A stretch of 31,164 nucleotides of DNA from a virus. The notes beneath the pieces are model-generated. The model worked only from the letters and a program-made list of their open reading frames with translations, was not told where the DNA came from and made no database searches. The translations under genes and the position numbers were made by a program. Below are positions 7,309 through 13,897 of this stretch, piece after piece. Numbering within the stretch: the stretch's first letter is position 1; every line of letters starts with the position of its first letter. The stretch covers positions 1 to 31,164 of IMG/VR virus record IMGVR_UViG_3300032116_000900; one strand, 5' to 3'.

Positions 7309-7752
7309 TTACTTGTCAGTGGTTGGTTGCTTGTAAAAGTACTTGTCTATAAACGCAGGGTTACGAGATATGATTCGTTCTTTACCGTCCTTTTTATAAA
7401 CAATGCTGTCTATACTTCCTGCATTTACTGCGCTCACTGCCCAATCTAAGATTTCAAGTGATATCTCTTTTCCGGCTGGAACAATGTGGACAAAGGGCAT
7501 GTTGTCAACCTGATTCTCTATCATTATCATATCCACTAGATTAGGCTTGAATTCAAGCGGAACAGCAGGGTTAATCTTCCATATACACTTAAAGCCCTTA
7601 CACGGATCATGAGGTCTACTAGAATATATAGCACATCCGTTTTTTGTTACGAAATGACAGGGTTTTCCTGGTCCCATTTCATGACCGTATATTTTTGCAG
7701 TAAGATGACCATCACAGCATTTCGTGCAGCCATCGCAACTTCTATCCATCAT
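7309..7752 (-). CDS. CxxCxxCC (YkgJ-like) metal-cluster protein
   Basis: The N-terminus reads CDGCTKCCDGH, the C-x2-C-x2-CC signature of the YkgJ/FliB-like family. Further cysteines follow in GKPCHF, GCAIYSSRP-DPC and FKCIW, as in that family, which is thought to bind zinc or an Fe-S cluster. The C-terminal half is not recognised. The length of 147 aa is typical of these phage and bacterial proteins, whose function is not settled. AGGTGA precedes the ATG. The gene lies directly downstream of tRNA-Gly(GCC). Confidence 0.7.
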   Translation of the reverse strand: MMDRSCDGCTKCCDGHLTAKIYGHEMGPGKPCHFVTKNGCAIYSSRPHDPCKGFKCIWKINPAVPLEFKPNLVDMIMIENQVDNMPFVHIVPAGKEISLEILDWAVSAVNAGSIDSIVYKKDGKERIISRNPAFIDKYFYKQPTTDK

Positions 7753-7763
7753 TCACCTAATTT

Positions 7764-7838
7764 TGGAGCGGAAGAAGGGATTCGAACCCTCGACATTCAC
7801 CTTGGCAAGGTGACGCTCTACCCCTGAGCTACTCCCGC
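7764..7838 (-). tRNA. tRNA-Gly(GCC)
   Basis: Full cloverleaf, 75 nt with encoded CCA. Loop TTGCCAA in stem TCACC/GGTGA; T-loop TTCGAAT; acceptor GCGGGAG with one G.U pair. Confidence 0.95.
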
Positions 7839-7916
7839 ATTAACTTTTAGACACACTAGTCCTGCAACAGCCTGGGTCGGGCATTTATCGTCTTTGACAG
7901 CAGTTCGTAGTGTATG

Positions 7917-7978
7917 ACTTGCATAGCGCCCATATGATTTTGCCATTTGTGTTCGCTTGATTTCTCAAGTATGCAAGT
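7917..7978 (-). other. structured spacer between the two Gly tRNAs
   Basis: A perfect 9-bp inverted repeat (ACTTGCATA/TATGCAAGT) encloses a hairpin that on the minus strand is CTTGA-GAAA-TCAAG, a GNRA tetraloop. No ORF is present. Confidence 0.5.
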
Positions 7979-7988
7979 TATCTAACTT

Positions 7989-8062
7989 TGGAGCGGGATA
8001 CGGGAATCGAACCCGTCTAATCAGCTTGGAAGGCTGGAGCATTACCACTATGCTAATCCCGC
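7989..8062 (-). tRNA. tRNA-Gly(TCC)
   Basis: 74 nt with CCA; acceptor GCGGGAT, loop CTTCCAA. The outermost anticodon-stem pair is C.A. Confidence 0.95.
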
Positions 8063-8069
8063 ATTAATC

Positions 8070-8148
8070 TGGTTGCGGGGGTCGGATTTGAACCGACGAT
8101 TTCCGGCTTATGAGACCAGCGAGGACAACCTGACTCCTCTACCCCACG
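8070..8148 (-). tRNA. initiator tRNA-fMet(CAT)
   Basis: 79 nt with CCA. Position 1 is C and position 72 is A, the unpaired C1.A72 that marks bacterial initiator tRNA for formylation. Loop CTCATAA; two of the three initiator G-C pairs in the anticodon stem are kept and the third is T.G. D-loop 2 nt longer than in E. coli. Being first after the large structured RNA, it is probably processed from the same transcript. Confidence 0.9.
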
Positions 8149-8315
8149 AAAATAAACTATTTTGAAGAACACACTCAACATCTTGCCCTTGATTCACCTA
8201 AGCTACTAGGGGCACGTTCTAATGTATTCATCAAAATAGTCTAATATTATTTAGTCTATTTCTACAAAGCCTGAGATTACAGCCTTAAACGAGAGTCTTT
8301 GGTCATTACCGAATC

Positions 8316-8750
8316 CCTTGCGAGGACCGTTCTACCGTTATCCACTAGGGCTTTTTACAGTCACCTAGTAACTCTCAATGCTGCCTTTTTTAGAGTCTGG
8401 CGTTTGACTCGTCGCAACATGCTATTCGACCATCTATCCTTCGTCAGCCTTGCGGGCTGTTCGCAGTCGCTAAACCGCTACGCTTTCTTTCCGATCAATC
8501 AGTTCCGCCTTGCGGGCATCCCTGAACCTCATTCCCTTGCGAGTGAGGTATTAAGCACCTTTCACATGTTACCGGAGCAGTCTTTCGCTTTTGTTATACA
8601 AACCAGGAGTTGAACCTAGATCGACAGTTTAAGAGACTGTTGCCTTACCATTAGGCAATTTGCGAACCTACCAAGATGTGCTGCTCCAGTTGCTCCATAC
8701 CTTGTTAGATACAGAATACAACACACCTCATGTCTTTTGCCTTGCGGGCT
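8316..8750 (-). repeat. dispersed GCAA-tetraloop hairpin motif
   Basis: On the minus strand the motif C(T/C)CGCAAGG(G/C) recurs near 8316, 8449, 8509, 8535 and 8740, with related forms near 8812 and 9664. Most sit in small inverted repeats such as CAGCC/GGCTG. The motif appears confined to this stretch. Confidence 0.6.
8592..8665 (-). tRNA. tRNA-Lys(CTT)-like, weak acceptor, no CCA
   Basis: D-arm (GCCT/AGGC), anticodon arm (ACAGT-CTCTTAA-ACTGT) and T-arm (TTCAACT loop) are good. The acceptor has only four clear pairs plus mismatches at its end, and the 3' end reads ACA rather than CCA. It lies inside the large structured RNA, so it may be a structural tRNA-like domain or a decayed tRNA. Confidence 0.6.
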
Positions 8751-9120
8751 ACTCAACCATGCTTCAAGTCTCCCCTCATCGGTTCAACTTTTACATTGCT
8801 ACCTTGCCTTCCCCTGCGAGGTCAGACTTAGTAACTACCCGTTAACGTTCAGTATTCGTTAGTTTGGTTTGTTATAGTTCAGCCACCACAGCCTCTTAGA
8901 ACTCACCGACCGGCTCTGTTCCTATCCTTTCGGACTATAACCCTAACTTACTACCTACCGCCATTCTACTGACGGGGGTTGCTTTCGCATAAGCGAGTCA
9001 ACCCTAGTTCGGGCTTGCATAGATGGACTTGTATTGCTACAAGCGCAAGTTTATAGGAAACCTTGCTTTGACAGAGATTACTCCCTGCTACCCTAGTGAG
9101 GCTATGCCCCCAATCTTTAA

Positions 9121-9196
9121 ATACTCATTAGAAGAATACTGAATCTGCGTTTTTACCATCATAGGCCAGACCATTCAGTACTCATCTAATGAGTAT
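9121..9196 (-). repeat. 24-bp inverted repeat with 28-nt loop
   Basis: The arms 9121-9144 and 9173-9196 pair at 22 of 24 positions. It forms a long stem near the 5' end of the structured RNA transcript. Confidence 0.8.
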
Positions 9197-9208
9197 CGTT
9201 CCTAACAA

Positions 9209-9238
9209 TTTCAAAGAACAAAGACAATCTCTTGTCTT
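9209..9238 (-). promoter_or_regulatory. boxB-boxA (rRNA-type nut-like) element
   Basis: In transcript order there is a perfect 7-bp hairpin with a GAGA loop (9221-9238) followed at once by TGTTCTTTGAAA (9209-9220), which matches rRNA boxA. The order hairpin then boxA is that of rRNA antitermination leaders (NusB/NusE). It sits within about 10 nt of the predicted transcript start. Confidence 0.6.
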
Positions 9239-9247
9239 AATAAACTC

Positions 9248-9276
9248 ATTATATCAAAGTTCGTAACCGTTGTCAA
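9248..9276 (-). promoter_or_regulatory. perfect consensus sigma70 promoter for the structured RNA
   Basis: TTGACA, 17-nt spacer, TATAAT: identical to consensus. It drives the ~1.1 kb RNA and probably tRNA-fMet and the two Gly tRNAs. Confidence 0.9.
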
Positions 9277-9305
9277 GAACTTTTTTGCCTTATTTCAAAC
9301 TTTTT

Positions 9306-9524
9306 TTACTCGGCTTCTTCTCTTGCACCCACTACAAACTCGTTTAGCGCACGGGCCAGTTCACGAGCCTGATCTTCGGTCAATTGAATATACCGTTCAC
9401 CCCAAGCAGTGACACCAAACTCGGGGGTAAGCTGAACGCATCGTCCATTTTTCTTACCACCGTAGAACGAGGTCATGAAGATTTCTCCGTTAAGTGACTT
9501 GGTACCTTTTAGTTCCGTTGCCAT
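9306..9524 (-). CDS. hypothetical protein, 72 aa
   Basis: Not recognised. It reads as a small mixed alpha/beta protein with a Gly-Lys patch (FYGGKKNGRCVQL) and an acidic C-terminal helix (TEDQARELARALNEFVVGAREE). I start it at the ATG at 9522-9524, preceded by AAAGGA; an upstream in-frame extension of 40 codons would run across the promoter and lacks a ribosome site. A single-gene unit under its own promoter, located just upstream of the structured RNA promoter. Confidence 0.7.
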   Translation of the reverse strand: MATELKGTKSLNGEIFMTSFYGGKKNGRCVQLTPEFGVTAWGERYIQLTEDQARELARALNEFVVGAREEAE

Positions 9525-9557
9525 TTGAGAATCCTTTCTCTGCTCTTGATATATACT

Positions 9558-9586
9558 CTTATAACAAGATATCAGGCTAATGTCAA
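9558..9586 (-). promoter_or_regulatory. sigma70-type promoter for the 72-aa gene
   Basis: TTGACA, 17-nt spacer, TATAAG on the minus strand. Confidence 0.8.
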
Positions 9587-9888
9587 GAACTATTTTGCCT
9601 ATTTGCAAAAAAAGTTTGGAAGAGAAAGAGTAAGTGATAGACAATACAATTCACAGCGACCCGCCTTGCGGACAAAGTCTATAAACACTAAACACTAAAC
9701 AACTTGCAAAAATAACGTATACCTAAGCAGCAACTCACAAATCTGAATAAAGCTTAGTTCATGCTATTATAAGCGTTTCAAGCGCCTGCCATGTACAGTA
9801 TCTCCGATACCAGAGTGTCTACTCTCGTCTCTCTTTCTCTCCCTAGCAGCGTCCTCAAGATGGAGTCAAAAAGGACGCTACCAAACTC
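9587..9888. other. intergenic stretch without a gene
   Basis: About 300 nt without a credible ORF. It contains one CCGC-CTT-GCGG hairpin (9661-9671), an isolated TATAAT on the minus strand near 9760 without a good -35, and an 8-bp stem AGCGTCCT/AGGACGCT at 9848-9879 downstream of the 187-aa gene, with no T-tract. Confidence 0.5.
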
Positions 9889-10452
9889 TTAGATGATGTC
9901 CTCAGCCTTTAGAACTGCAACAGTGCCAGCAGCAAGTTCGATTGTAGTACGAACATTGGCTTCAAGCAACGCATCCTGGACAGCCTGCTTCTTCTTCTTA
10001 GCAAGTGAAACATTGTTTCGGAAATCTTCCAAATCACTATCAGTGAAGATAGAAGTGCTTACTTCGCTTGAATGGAAGCTGTAGCTTTCACCCTCACGAT
10101 TAGCAATCTTGTCAAGCTTGCCGCTGATGACCTTAAGGTCAGCCTGAACATTTGCCTTAGCAAACGGTGCAAAGAACACAAGGTCCTTTTCAATGCGGGC
10201 AAGATCGGCAAGAAGGTTGTCAATGTTGTTCTCTGCATTAGCAGCAGCAACCTTAGTGCGAATGTCATAGAGCGCGGAAATTAGATTCCAACGGCGCTGA
10301 ACATTGCGGTCAAACTTCTGCTTAGCAAGTTCAATTTCCTGTGCAGGATTTTGGAACTCGTTGACGCTAACATCAGCCTTAAACTCCAAACCCTTAAGAG
10401 CTTCGTTGATTAAAACTTGAAGTGCATTTGCCTTGCGTAGTGAAACTTGCAT
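9889..10452 (-). CDS. hypothetical alpha-helical protein, 187 aa
   Basis: Not firmly recognised. The protein is mostly helical with coiled-coil character: an N-terminal helix (LRKANALQVLINEAL), a charged middle (ELAKQKFDRNVQRRWNLISA) and a Lys-rich segment near 155 (AKKKKQAVQDALLEA). The pattern recalls the DIP1984/DUF6847-type family, but only weakly. I start at the ATG at 10450-10452, preceded by GAGGAAAG. A longer frame (27 codons more) would run into tRNA-Asp and is rejected. Probably co-transcribed with tRNA-Asp from the promoter at 10569. Confidence 0.65.
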   Translation of the reverse strand: MQVSLRKANALQVLINEALKGLEFKADVSVNEFQNPAQEIELAKQKFDRNVQRRWNLISALYDIRTKVAAANAENNIDNLLADLARIEKDLVFFAPFAKANVQADLKVISGKLDKIANREGESYSFHSSEVSTSIFTDSDLEDFRNNVSLAKKKKQAVQDALLEANVRTTIELAAGTVAVLKAEDII

Positions 10453-10471
10453 TTTTCTTTCCTCTATAAAA

Positions 10472-10548
10472 TGGCGACTCGTGCGGGGCTCGAACCCGTG
10501 ATTTCCAGCGTGACAGGCTGGCGTCTTGACCAACTCGACTAACGAGCC
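10472..10548 (-). tRNA. tRNA-Asp(GTC)
   Basis: 77 nt, CCA and discriminator G as expected for Asp. Anticodon arm CCAGC-CTGTCAC-GCTGG; T-loop TTCGAGC. It lies 19 nt upstream of the 187-aa gene in the same transcript. Confidence 0.95.
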
Positions 10549-10568
10549 ATTAAACTCTGTATATATTT

Positions 10569-10597
10569 CTTATAATGTATTCCAATACGATAGTCAA
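10569..10597 (-). promoter_or_regulatory. sigma70-type promoter for tRNA-Asp and the 187-aa gene
   Basis: TTGACT, 17-nt spacer, TATAAG. TACCCAAAAC is found just upstream of the -35. Confidence 0.75.
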
Positions 10598-10614
10598 TCG
10601 TTTTGGGTAAGCTT

Positions 10615-10689
10615 TGGTGACGCGGGGTAGAATTGAACTACCGACATGGAGCTTATGAGACTCCTGTTCTACCACTGAACTACCGCGCC
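10615..10689 (-). tRNA. tRNA with CAT anticodon (elongator Met or Ile2)
   Basis: 75 nt with CCA, G1-C72 paired, so not an initiator. Loop CTCATAA. Sequence alone does not separate elongator Met from lysidine-modified Ile. Its first 7 nt overlap the end of the HisRS-like frame. Confidence 0.9.
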
Positions 10690-11310
10690 ATTTGTTTCTC
10701 TAAAGCAAGTAGAAGTCTATCAACTCCTATCGCCCATCCACATCCTTGAGGATAAGTGCCTCCACCAGCGATTTGCTTTTGAGCGCCAAGTATATCACAC
10801 CTAGCTTCAAATCCATCGCGGGAATAATAACTCAATCCTCGCTTGACGTTTTCGTCAAACTCATATTCAACATTACTACCGTTCAAGCATAATGTCAAGA
10901 GATTTTTTGCCTCTTGTTCATAATCGCCTGGACCTAGAATCTCAATACCGAATTGAGTAAACTCGCGGTATCTACCTTCTTGCGGTCTTTCGTAACGATA
11001 GCAACGAGTGACGTAGAACAGTTTAATTGGTTTGGGTAGTGAGTTTCTCCAATTCTGTTCATACATCTGTTGAATCATTGCAGTAGCTTCTGGAATCAGT
11101 GTGACCTCACGATCACCTTTATCCTTAAAGTTCCACAACTGATTCTGTATCTCTGAACCTGAACGTTGAATCCAAGTATCAGTTTCCCATAATACGGGAA
11201 GAACTATTTCACTAAAGCCTGCATCAATGAAGACGGCTCCGTAGCGTGTCAATCATAGACACATAACGAGAAGCCTGTTCACCCATCAATACTCGTGTAC
11301 CCTTAATCAT
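10680..11310 (-). CDS. minimal histidyl-tRNA synthetase-like protein, +1 frameshift near 11240
   Basis: Downstream of the shift the 190-aa frame carries class II HisRS motifs: TLIPEATA (51-58), motif 2 RCYRYERPQEGRYREF-FGIEILG (83-107), the histidine-A motif RGLSYYS (138-144) and motif 3 GWAIGVDRLLLAL. The N-terminal block KGTRVLMGEQASRYVSMIDTL lies in another frame, starting at the ATG at 11308-11310 with AAGGAA before it. Removing one C in CGGAGCCGTC joins them as L-R-S-V-F-I-D-A-G-F, as expected for the family. About 210 aa total; the usual insertion and anticodon-binding domains are absent. It may be a programmed shift, a sequencing error or a decayed gene. The stop lies inside the CAT tRNA. 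Confidence 0.75.
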
Positions 11311-11340
11311 TTCTATTTCCTTTTAATATTTTACTACATT

Positions 11341-11371
11341 CTTGTTTGGTGTCCCCAACGAGGACACTCTA
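11341..11371 (-). other. hairpin in the leader of the HisRS-like gene
   Basis: GTGTCC/GGACAC stem with a 7-nt loop, bracketed by a longer-range TTGTT/AACAA pairing, lies 40 nt before the ATG. No T-tract follows, so it is not a standard terminator. Confidence 0.4.
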
Positions 11372-11374
11372 TTG

Positions 11375-11533
11375 TTAGAACAATTCAAGCTTAGTTAAAT
11401 CAAATGCCTTTGCAAAAGACATAACATGTTCCCATACCTCCGCTTGGGTAAGTCCTAATGGAATACTTGCAGAACATGAAACTGTTCGTTCTGAATTATG
11501 GACTTTGCCATATAAAGTGTATTTGTAGATCAT
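11375..11533 (-). CDS. hypothetical protein, 52 aa
   Basis: A short frame from ATG (11531-11533) to TAA, with AAAGGA eight nt upstream. The product begins MIYKYTLYGKVHNSERTVS and ends with an acidic, amphipathic helix (EVWEHVMSFAKAFDLTKLEL). Not recognised. It starts 11 nt after the Pth2 stop and is probably in the same operon as Pth2, the oxygenase and RtcB. Confidence 0.65.
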   Translation of the reverse strand: MIYKYTLYGKVHNSERTVSCSASIPLGLTQAEVWEHVMSFAKAFDLTKLELF

Positions 11534-11544
11534 TGGTTTTTCCT

Positions 11545-11913
11545 TTAACAAAATACTTTGATTGCTTTTAAATCGTCACCGATCATATCTTCGCTCAAAG
11601 GACCAATGCCTAGACAAGTCGTAGTAGGTTCCTTAAAGACCGTGAAGCCTTTATCAGTGATAAGTTGCGTAGCACATACATACTTATATGCTTCTTGAAG
11701 CTCCTGTAGCTGCTCTACAGTGTCTACAATCAAGGTAATCTTGAACGAATGCCCACTGTCTATATAAGCTGCTGCCAGTTCCGGAGTCTCTGCCATAGCA
11801 TTCATGAACGTATGTAGATAAGCATGTCCTGCTTGCGTACACATTTTGCCACGAACACCGTTGATTTTGTCAACGCTTTCTTTGGCGAAGACGCAATACA
11901 TCTTATGCTTCAT
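11545..11913 (-). CDS. peptidyl-tRNA hydrolase 2 (Pth2 family)
   Basis: 122 aa, the usual length of the archaeal/eukaryotic Pth2 domain. Family blocks are visible: RGKMCTQAGHAYL (catalytic Lys region), FKITLIVDTVEQLQELQ, and the C-terminal TDKG-TVFKEPTTTCLGIGP. Pth2 cleaves the ester between peptide and tRNA, recycling tRNAs lost from stalled ribosomes. Bacteria normally use the unrelated Pth1, so a phage Pth2 beside RtcB and many tRNAs makes sense as tRNA economy. It starts 4 nt after the oxygenase stop and has only a weak ribosome site, suggesting coupling. Confidence 0.85.
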   Translation of the reverse strand: MKHKMYCVFAKESVDKINGVRGKMCTQAGHAYLHTFMNAMAETPELAAAYIDSGHSFKITLIVDTVEQLQELQEAYKYVCATQLITDKGFTVFKEPTTTCLGIGPLSEDMIGDDLKAIKVFC

Positions 11914-11917
11914 TTTC

Positions 11918-12424
11918 TTAGCTTTCTGTTACTAAAAAGTCCTGTACAATAACTGCCCTAGGTTTCGTAGTCAATCCTGTACAATGCGATATTTGCGAAG
12001 AATTAAAAATTCTCAATAAGCCTGGGTAATCGCAAGACTTGTATTCTACACCATTGCATTCTGCGAAGAATATAGGTTCGGCTGTATTATTAAAACACAA
12101 TACTGCTGAAAGTATATCGTATCCACTTGACCCACCGTGTTTGTGTGGGATTTGATGACCATTCTTTTGATACTTCACCATCCAAGAAGACAGATTTTGA
12201 ACTACCTTTAGCTTAGAATTATTCTTAGCTAAAACTTCATCTACGAATGCTCTAATTTCATCCCGAAACTCAAAATACAACGGGTGTTCTTTATCGCTAA
12301 TGCGAATCTGCGCACCGTTATAAGTGGTCTTCGTTCCGCTTACATTAGTTCCTTCAATCTTAAGAAGAGGCTTGTATCTAAGATAGTTATCAAACTTGAC
12401 CTCAAATATACGTTCCTCGTTCAT
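11918..12424 (-). CDS. putative 2OG-Fe(II) oxygenase, 168 aa
   Basis: A double-stranded beta-helix pattern is suggested by HQIPHKHGGSSG (90-101), SAVLCFNN, then PGLLRIFNSSQISHCTG with His147 and PRAVIVQDFL with Arg156. This is the arrangement of 2-oxoglutarate/iron oxygenases of the phage-common 2OG-FeII_Oxy families. The first metal motif reads H-K-H rather than the usual H-x-D, so iron ligation needs checking. The start overlaps the stop of the upstream 53-aa gene (ATGA). Substrate unknown; a cupin-like binding protein is the alternative. Confidence 0.55.
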   Translation of the reverse strand: MNEERIFEVKFDNYLRYKPLLKIEGTNVSGTKTTYNGAQIRISDKEHPLYFEFRDEIRAFVDEVLAKNNSKLKVVQNLSSWMVKYQKNGHQIPHKHGGSSGYDILSAVLCFNNTAEPIFFAECNGVEYKSCDYPGLLRIFNSSQISHCTGLTTKPRAVIVQDFLVTES

Positions 12425-12582
12425 TTATATGGCTTTCTATTGCCGTGATGAATTTTCCACGCTTCGTCAGTGTAGGCAGGGCCCTGTCTACTCAAGAGAA
12501 GTTCTCTTTCTTGAGGATCCATCATGATCCACTCCTCGTGAGTATAACGCTTGCCCGACTTAGCTAATGTCATTGCTGGCAT
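12421..12582 (-). CDS. hypothetical protein, 53 aa
   Basis: A short frame with a very strong AAAGGAGG ahead of its ATG. The product starts MPAMTLAKSGKRYTHEEW and has a charged middle (DPQERELLLSRQGPAY), ending near KPYK. Not recognised. It lies between RtcB and the oxygenase and overlaps the latter by 4 nt, so it belongs to the RtcB operon. Confidence 0.7.
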   Translation of the reverse strand: MPAMTLAKSGKRYTHEEWIMMDPQERELLLSRQGPAYTDEAWKIHHGNRKPYK

Positions 12583-12605
12583 ATTATCCTCCTTTAATTA
12601 GTAAT

Positions 12606-12631
12606 GTGTCAAGGATTTTACCCCTTGACAC
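12606..12631 (-). other. 9-bp hairpin spanning the RtcB stop codon
   Basis: GTGTCAAGG and its complement are separated by 8 nt, with the TAA in the loop. No T-tract follows, so it may modulate expression of the downstream genes or protect the RNA rather than terminate. Confidence 0.5.
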
Positions 12632-13835
12632 AAACTACCTGCTTCAACGTATGAACGATTTCTACAAGGTCAAACTGTGCAGCCATAACTGCATCAATGT
12701 CCTTATACGCATTTGGCGTTTCGTCAATAACGTCTGCGTCCTTGCGACACTCAACCCCTGCCGTGGCAGCGATATGGTCCTCAATAGTGAAACGCTTCTT
12801 CGCTTCGGTACGGCTCATGGAGCGTCCTGCACCATGCGAACATGAACAGAACGATTCACGATTGCCCTTACCGCGAACGATGAATGACTTTGCACCCATT
12901 GAACCTGGGATGATTCCCATTTCGTCCTTCTTAGCTGACACTGCACCCTTACGAGTAAGCAGAATGTCCTCACCGAAGTGACGTTCATGCGATACATAGT
13001 TGTGGTGACAGTTAACTGCCATCATTTCACTATAGAACGGCTTCGTAATCACTGACTTGATAGCAGCAATAGTTGCTTCCATCATTACTTCACGGTTGCT
13101 ACGAGCAAAACGCTGTGCCCAAGACACTGCCTGCATGTAGTCGTTGAAGTGATCAGTGCCTTCTGGCAGATACGCAAGGTCCATGTCTGGCAGATTGATG
13201 AACCACTTACGCATATCTTGCTTTGCAAGTTCAATGAAGTAGGAACCGATACGATTGCCTACACCACGAGAACCTGAGTGCAACATGATCCAAACATAAT
13301 CATCTTCATCAAGACAAATCTCCACGAAGTGATTGCCGGAACCAAGCGTACCTAAGTGATACGGAGCCCGTTCAGCAGCCTGACTAATCTTAGGATGCTT
13401 TGCTACGATTTCTGAAAGCACAGGTAAATGTGCAACAAACTTAAGTGCAACTGCATCAGAATAATCACTGAATGCGCCGCGGTCATTCTTACCACCGTTG
13501 TCAGTACGACCATGCGGGACTCGTGCTTCAATTGCAGAGCGAATGCCAAACAGGTTGTCGGGCAAATCTTCTGCACGAAGATTGGTCTTGTGCGCCATCA
13601 TACCGCAACCGATATCAACACCGACTGCTGCCGGAATAATTGCGTTCTTAGTCGGAATAACCGAACCAACAGTCGCACCCATTCCCCAGTGAACGTCAGG
13701 CATAATTGCTACGTGCTTGTGAATGAAGGGCATGGAAGCAATATTGTCAAGCTGGGCACGAGCCTGATCTTCAACGGTCACACCGTCGATCCATGCCTTA
13801 ATAAGACCGCCCTTGTTTCCTTGAATAACTTGCAT
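12618..13835 (-). CDS. rtcB: RtcB RNA ligase
   Basis: 405 aa against 408 in E. coli. RtcB joins RNA 3'-phosphate or 2',3'-cyclic phosphate ends to 5'-OH ends using GTP and Mn2+. Diagnostic blocks are present: VGVDIGCGM (Mn-binding Cys), TLGSGNHFVE, HSGSRGVGN, NCHHNYVSHE, and SCSHGAGRSMSR with the guanylylated His. It is preceded by tRNA-Lys(CTT) in one transcript from the promoter at 14068. In the context of about 40 phage tRNAs, a Pth2, a cyclic-phosphate receiver and a SAK-type HAD protein, repair of anticodon-nuclease-cleaved tRNAs is the natural inference. Confidence 0.97.
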   Translation of the reverse strand: MQVIQGNKGGLIKAWIDGVTVEDQARAQLDNIASMPFIHKHVAIMPDVHWGMGATVGSVIPTKNAIIPAAVGVDIGCGMMAHKTNLRAEDLPDNLFGIRSAIEARVPHGRTDNGGKNDRGAFSDYSDAVALKFVAHLPVLSEIVAKHPKISQAAERAPYHLGTLGSGNHFVEICLDEDDYVWIMLHSGSRGVGNRIGSYFIELAKQDMRKWFINLPDMDLAYLPEGTDHFNDYMQAVSWAQRFARSNREVMMEATIAAIKSVITKPFYSEMMAVNCHHNYVSHERHFGEDILLTRKGAVSAKKDEMGIIPGSMGAKSFIVRGKGNRESFCSCSHGAGRSMSRTEAKKRFTIEDHIAATAGVECRKDADVIDETPNAYKDIDAVMAAQFDLVEIVHTLKQVVCVKG

Positions 13836-13897
13836 AACTACTTCCTTTAAAAATGGATGGGCAGTTTAACGTCTTACCCAGGACCCTACTTTAAAAA

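Larger units (their letters stand above)
8150..9242 (-). ncRNA. ~1.1 kb structured non-coding RNA (candidate GOLLD/ROOL-type)
   Basis: About 1,090 nt without a credible gene lie between a perfect promoter and tRNA-fMet. On the minus strand it is dense in local hairpins capped by GNRA tetraloops: AAGACAA-GAGA-TTGTCTT (9221-9238), TGC-GAAA-GCA (near 8985), TCC-GAAA-GGA (near 8929), and several with GCAA. It has a 24-bp near-perfect long stem (9121-9196) and an 8-bp closing stem GTTATAGT/ACTATAAC (8871-8941). A tRNA-Lys-like element is embedded at 8592-8665. Size, phage tRNA-cluster setting and an internal tRNA recall GOLLD RNA (ROOL is the alternative). That identity is inferred; the structure and lack of coding are seen directly. 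Confidence 0.6.

Noticed and set aside
7839-7988. Possible third mini tRNA-like element between the Gly tRNAs (GGGC/GCCC then GACCCA)
   Set aside because: Only four acceptor pairs and no proper discriminator-CCA junction; kept only as a structured spacer.
8299-8613. 104-aa plus-strand open frame across the structured RNA, and a 61-aa one at 8660-8845
   Set aside because: No ribosome site, low-complexity reading of hairpins, antisense to the strong promoter; the first runs into the embedded tRNA-Lys-like element.
8316-8750. CRISPR-like repeat array
   Set aside because: The recurring units are about 10 nt, irregularly spaced and palindromic; no array of equal spacers.
8150-9242. tmRNA, RNase P RNA or group I intron
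   Set aside because: I could not find the tmRNA ends and tag, RNase P core or a full P-Q-R-S intron core; an isolated TATAGTCC is not enough.
10453-10533. 27-codon N-terminal extension of the 187-aa gene
   Set aside because: It lies across tRNA-Asp; the internal ATG has a proper GAGGAAAG.
12575-12614. TTGACA near the rtcB end as a promoter for the 53-aa gene
   Set aside because: The only -10 candidate (GATAAT, 18-nt spacer) falls inside the ribosome site and would start within the coding region.
12697-13850. Several plus-strand open frames opposite rtcB
   Set aside because: Shadows of a well-conserved minus-strand gene.
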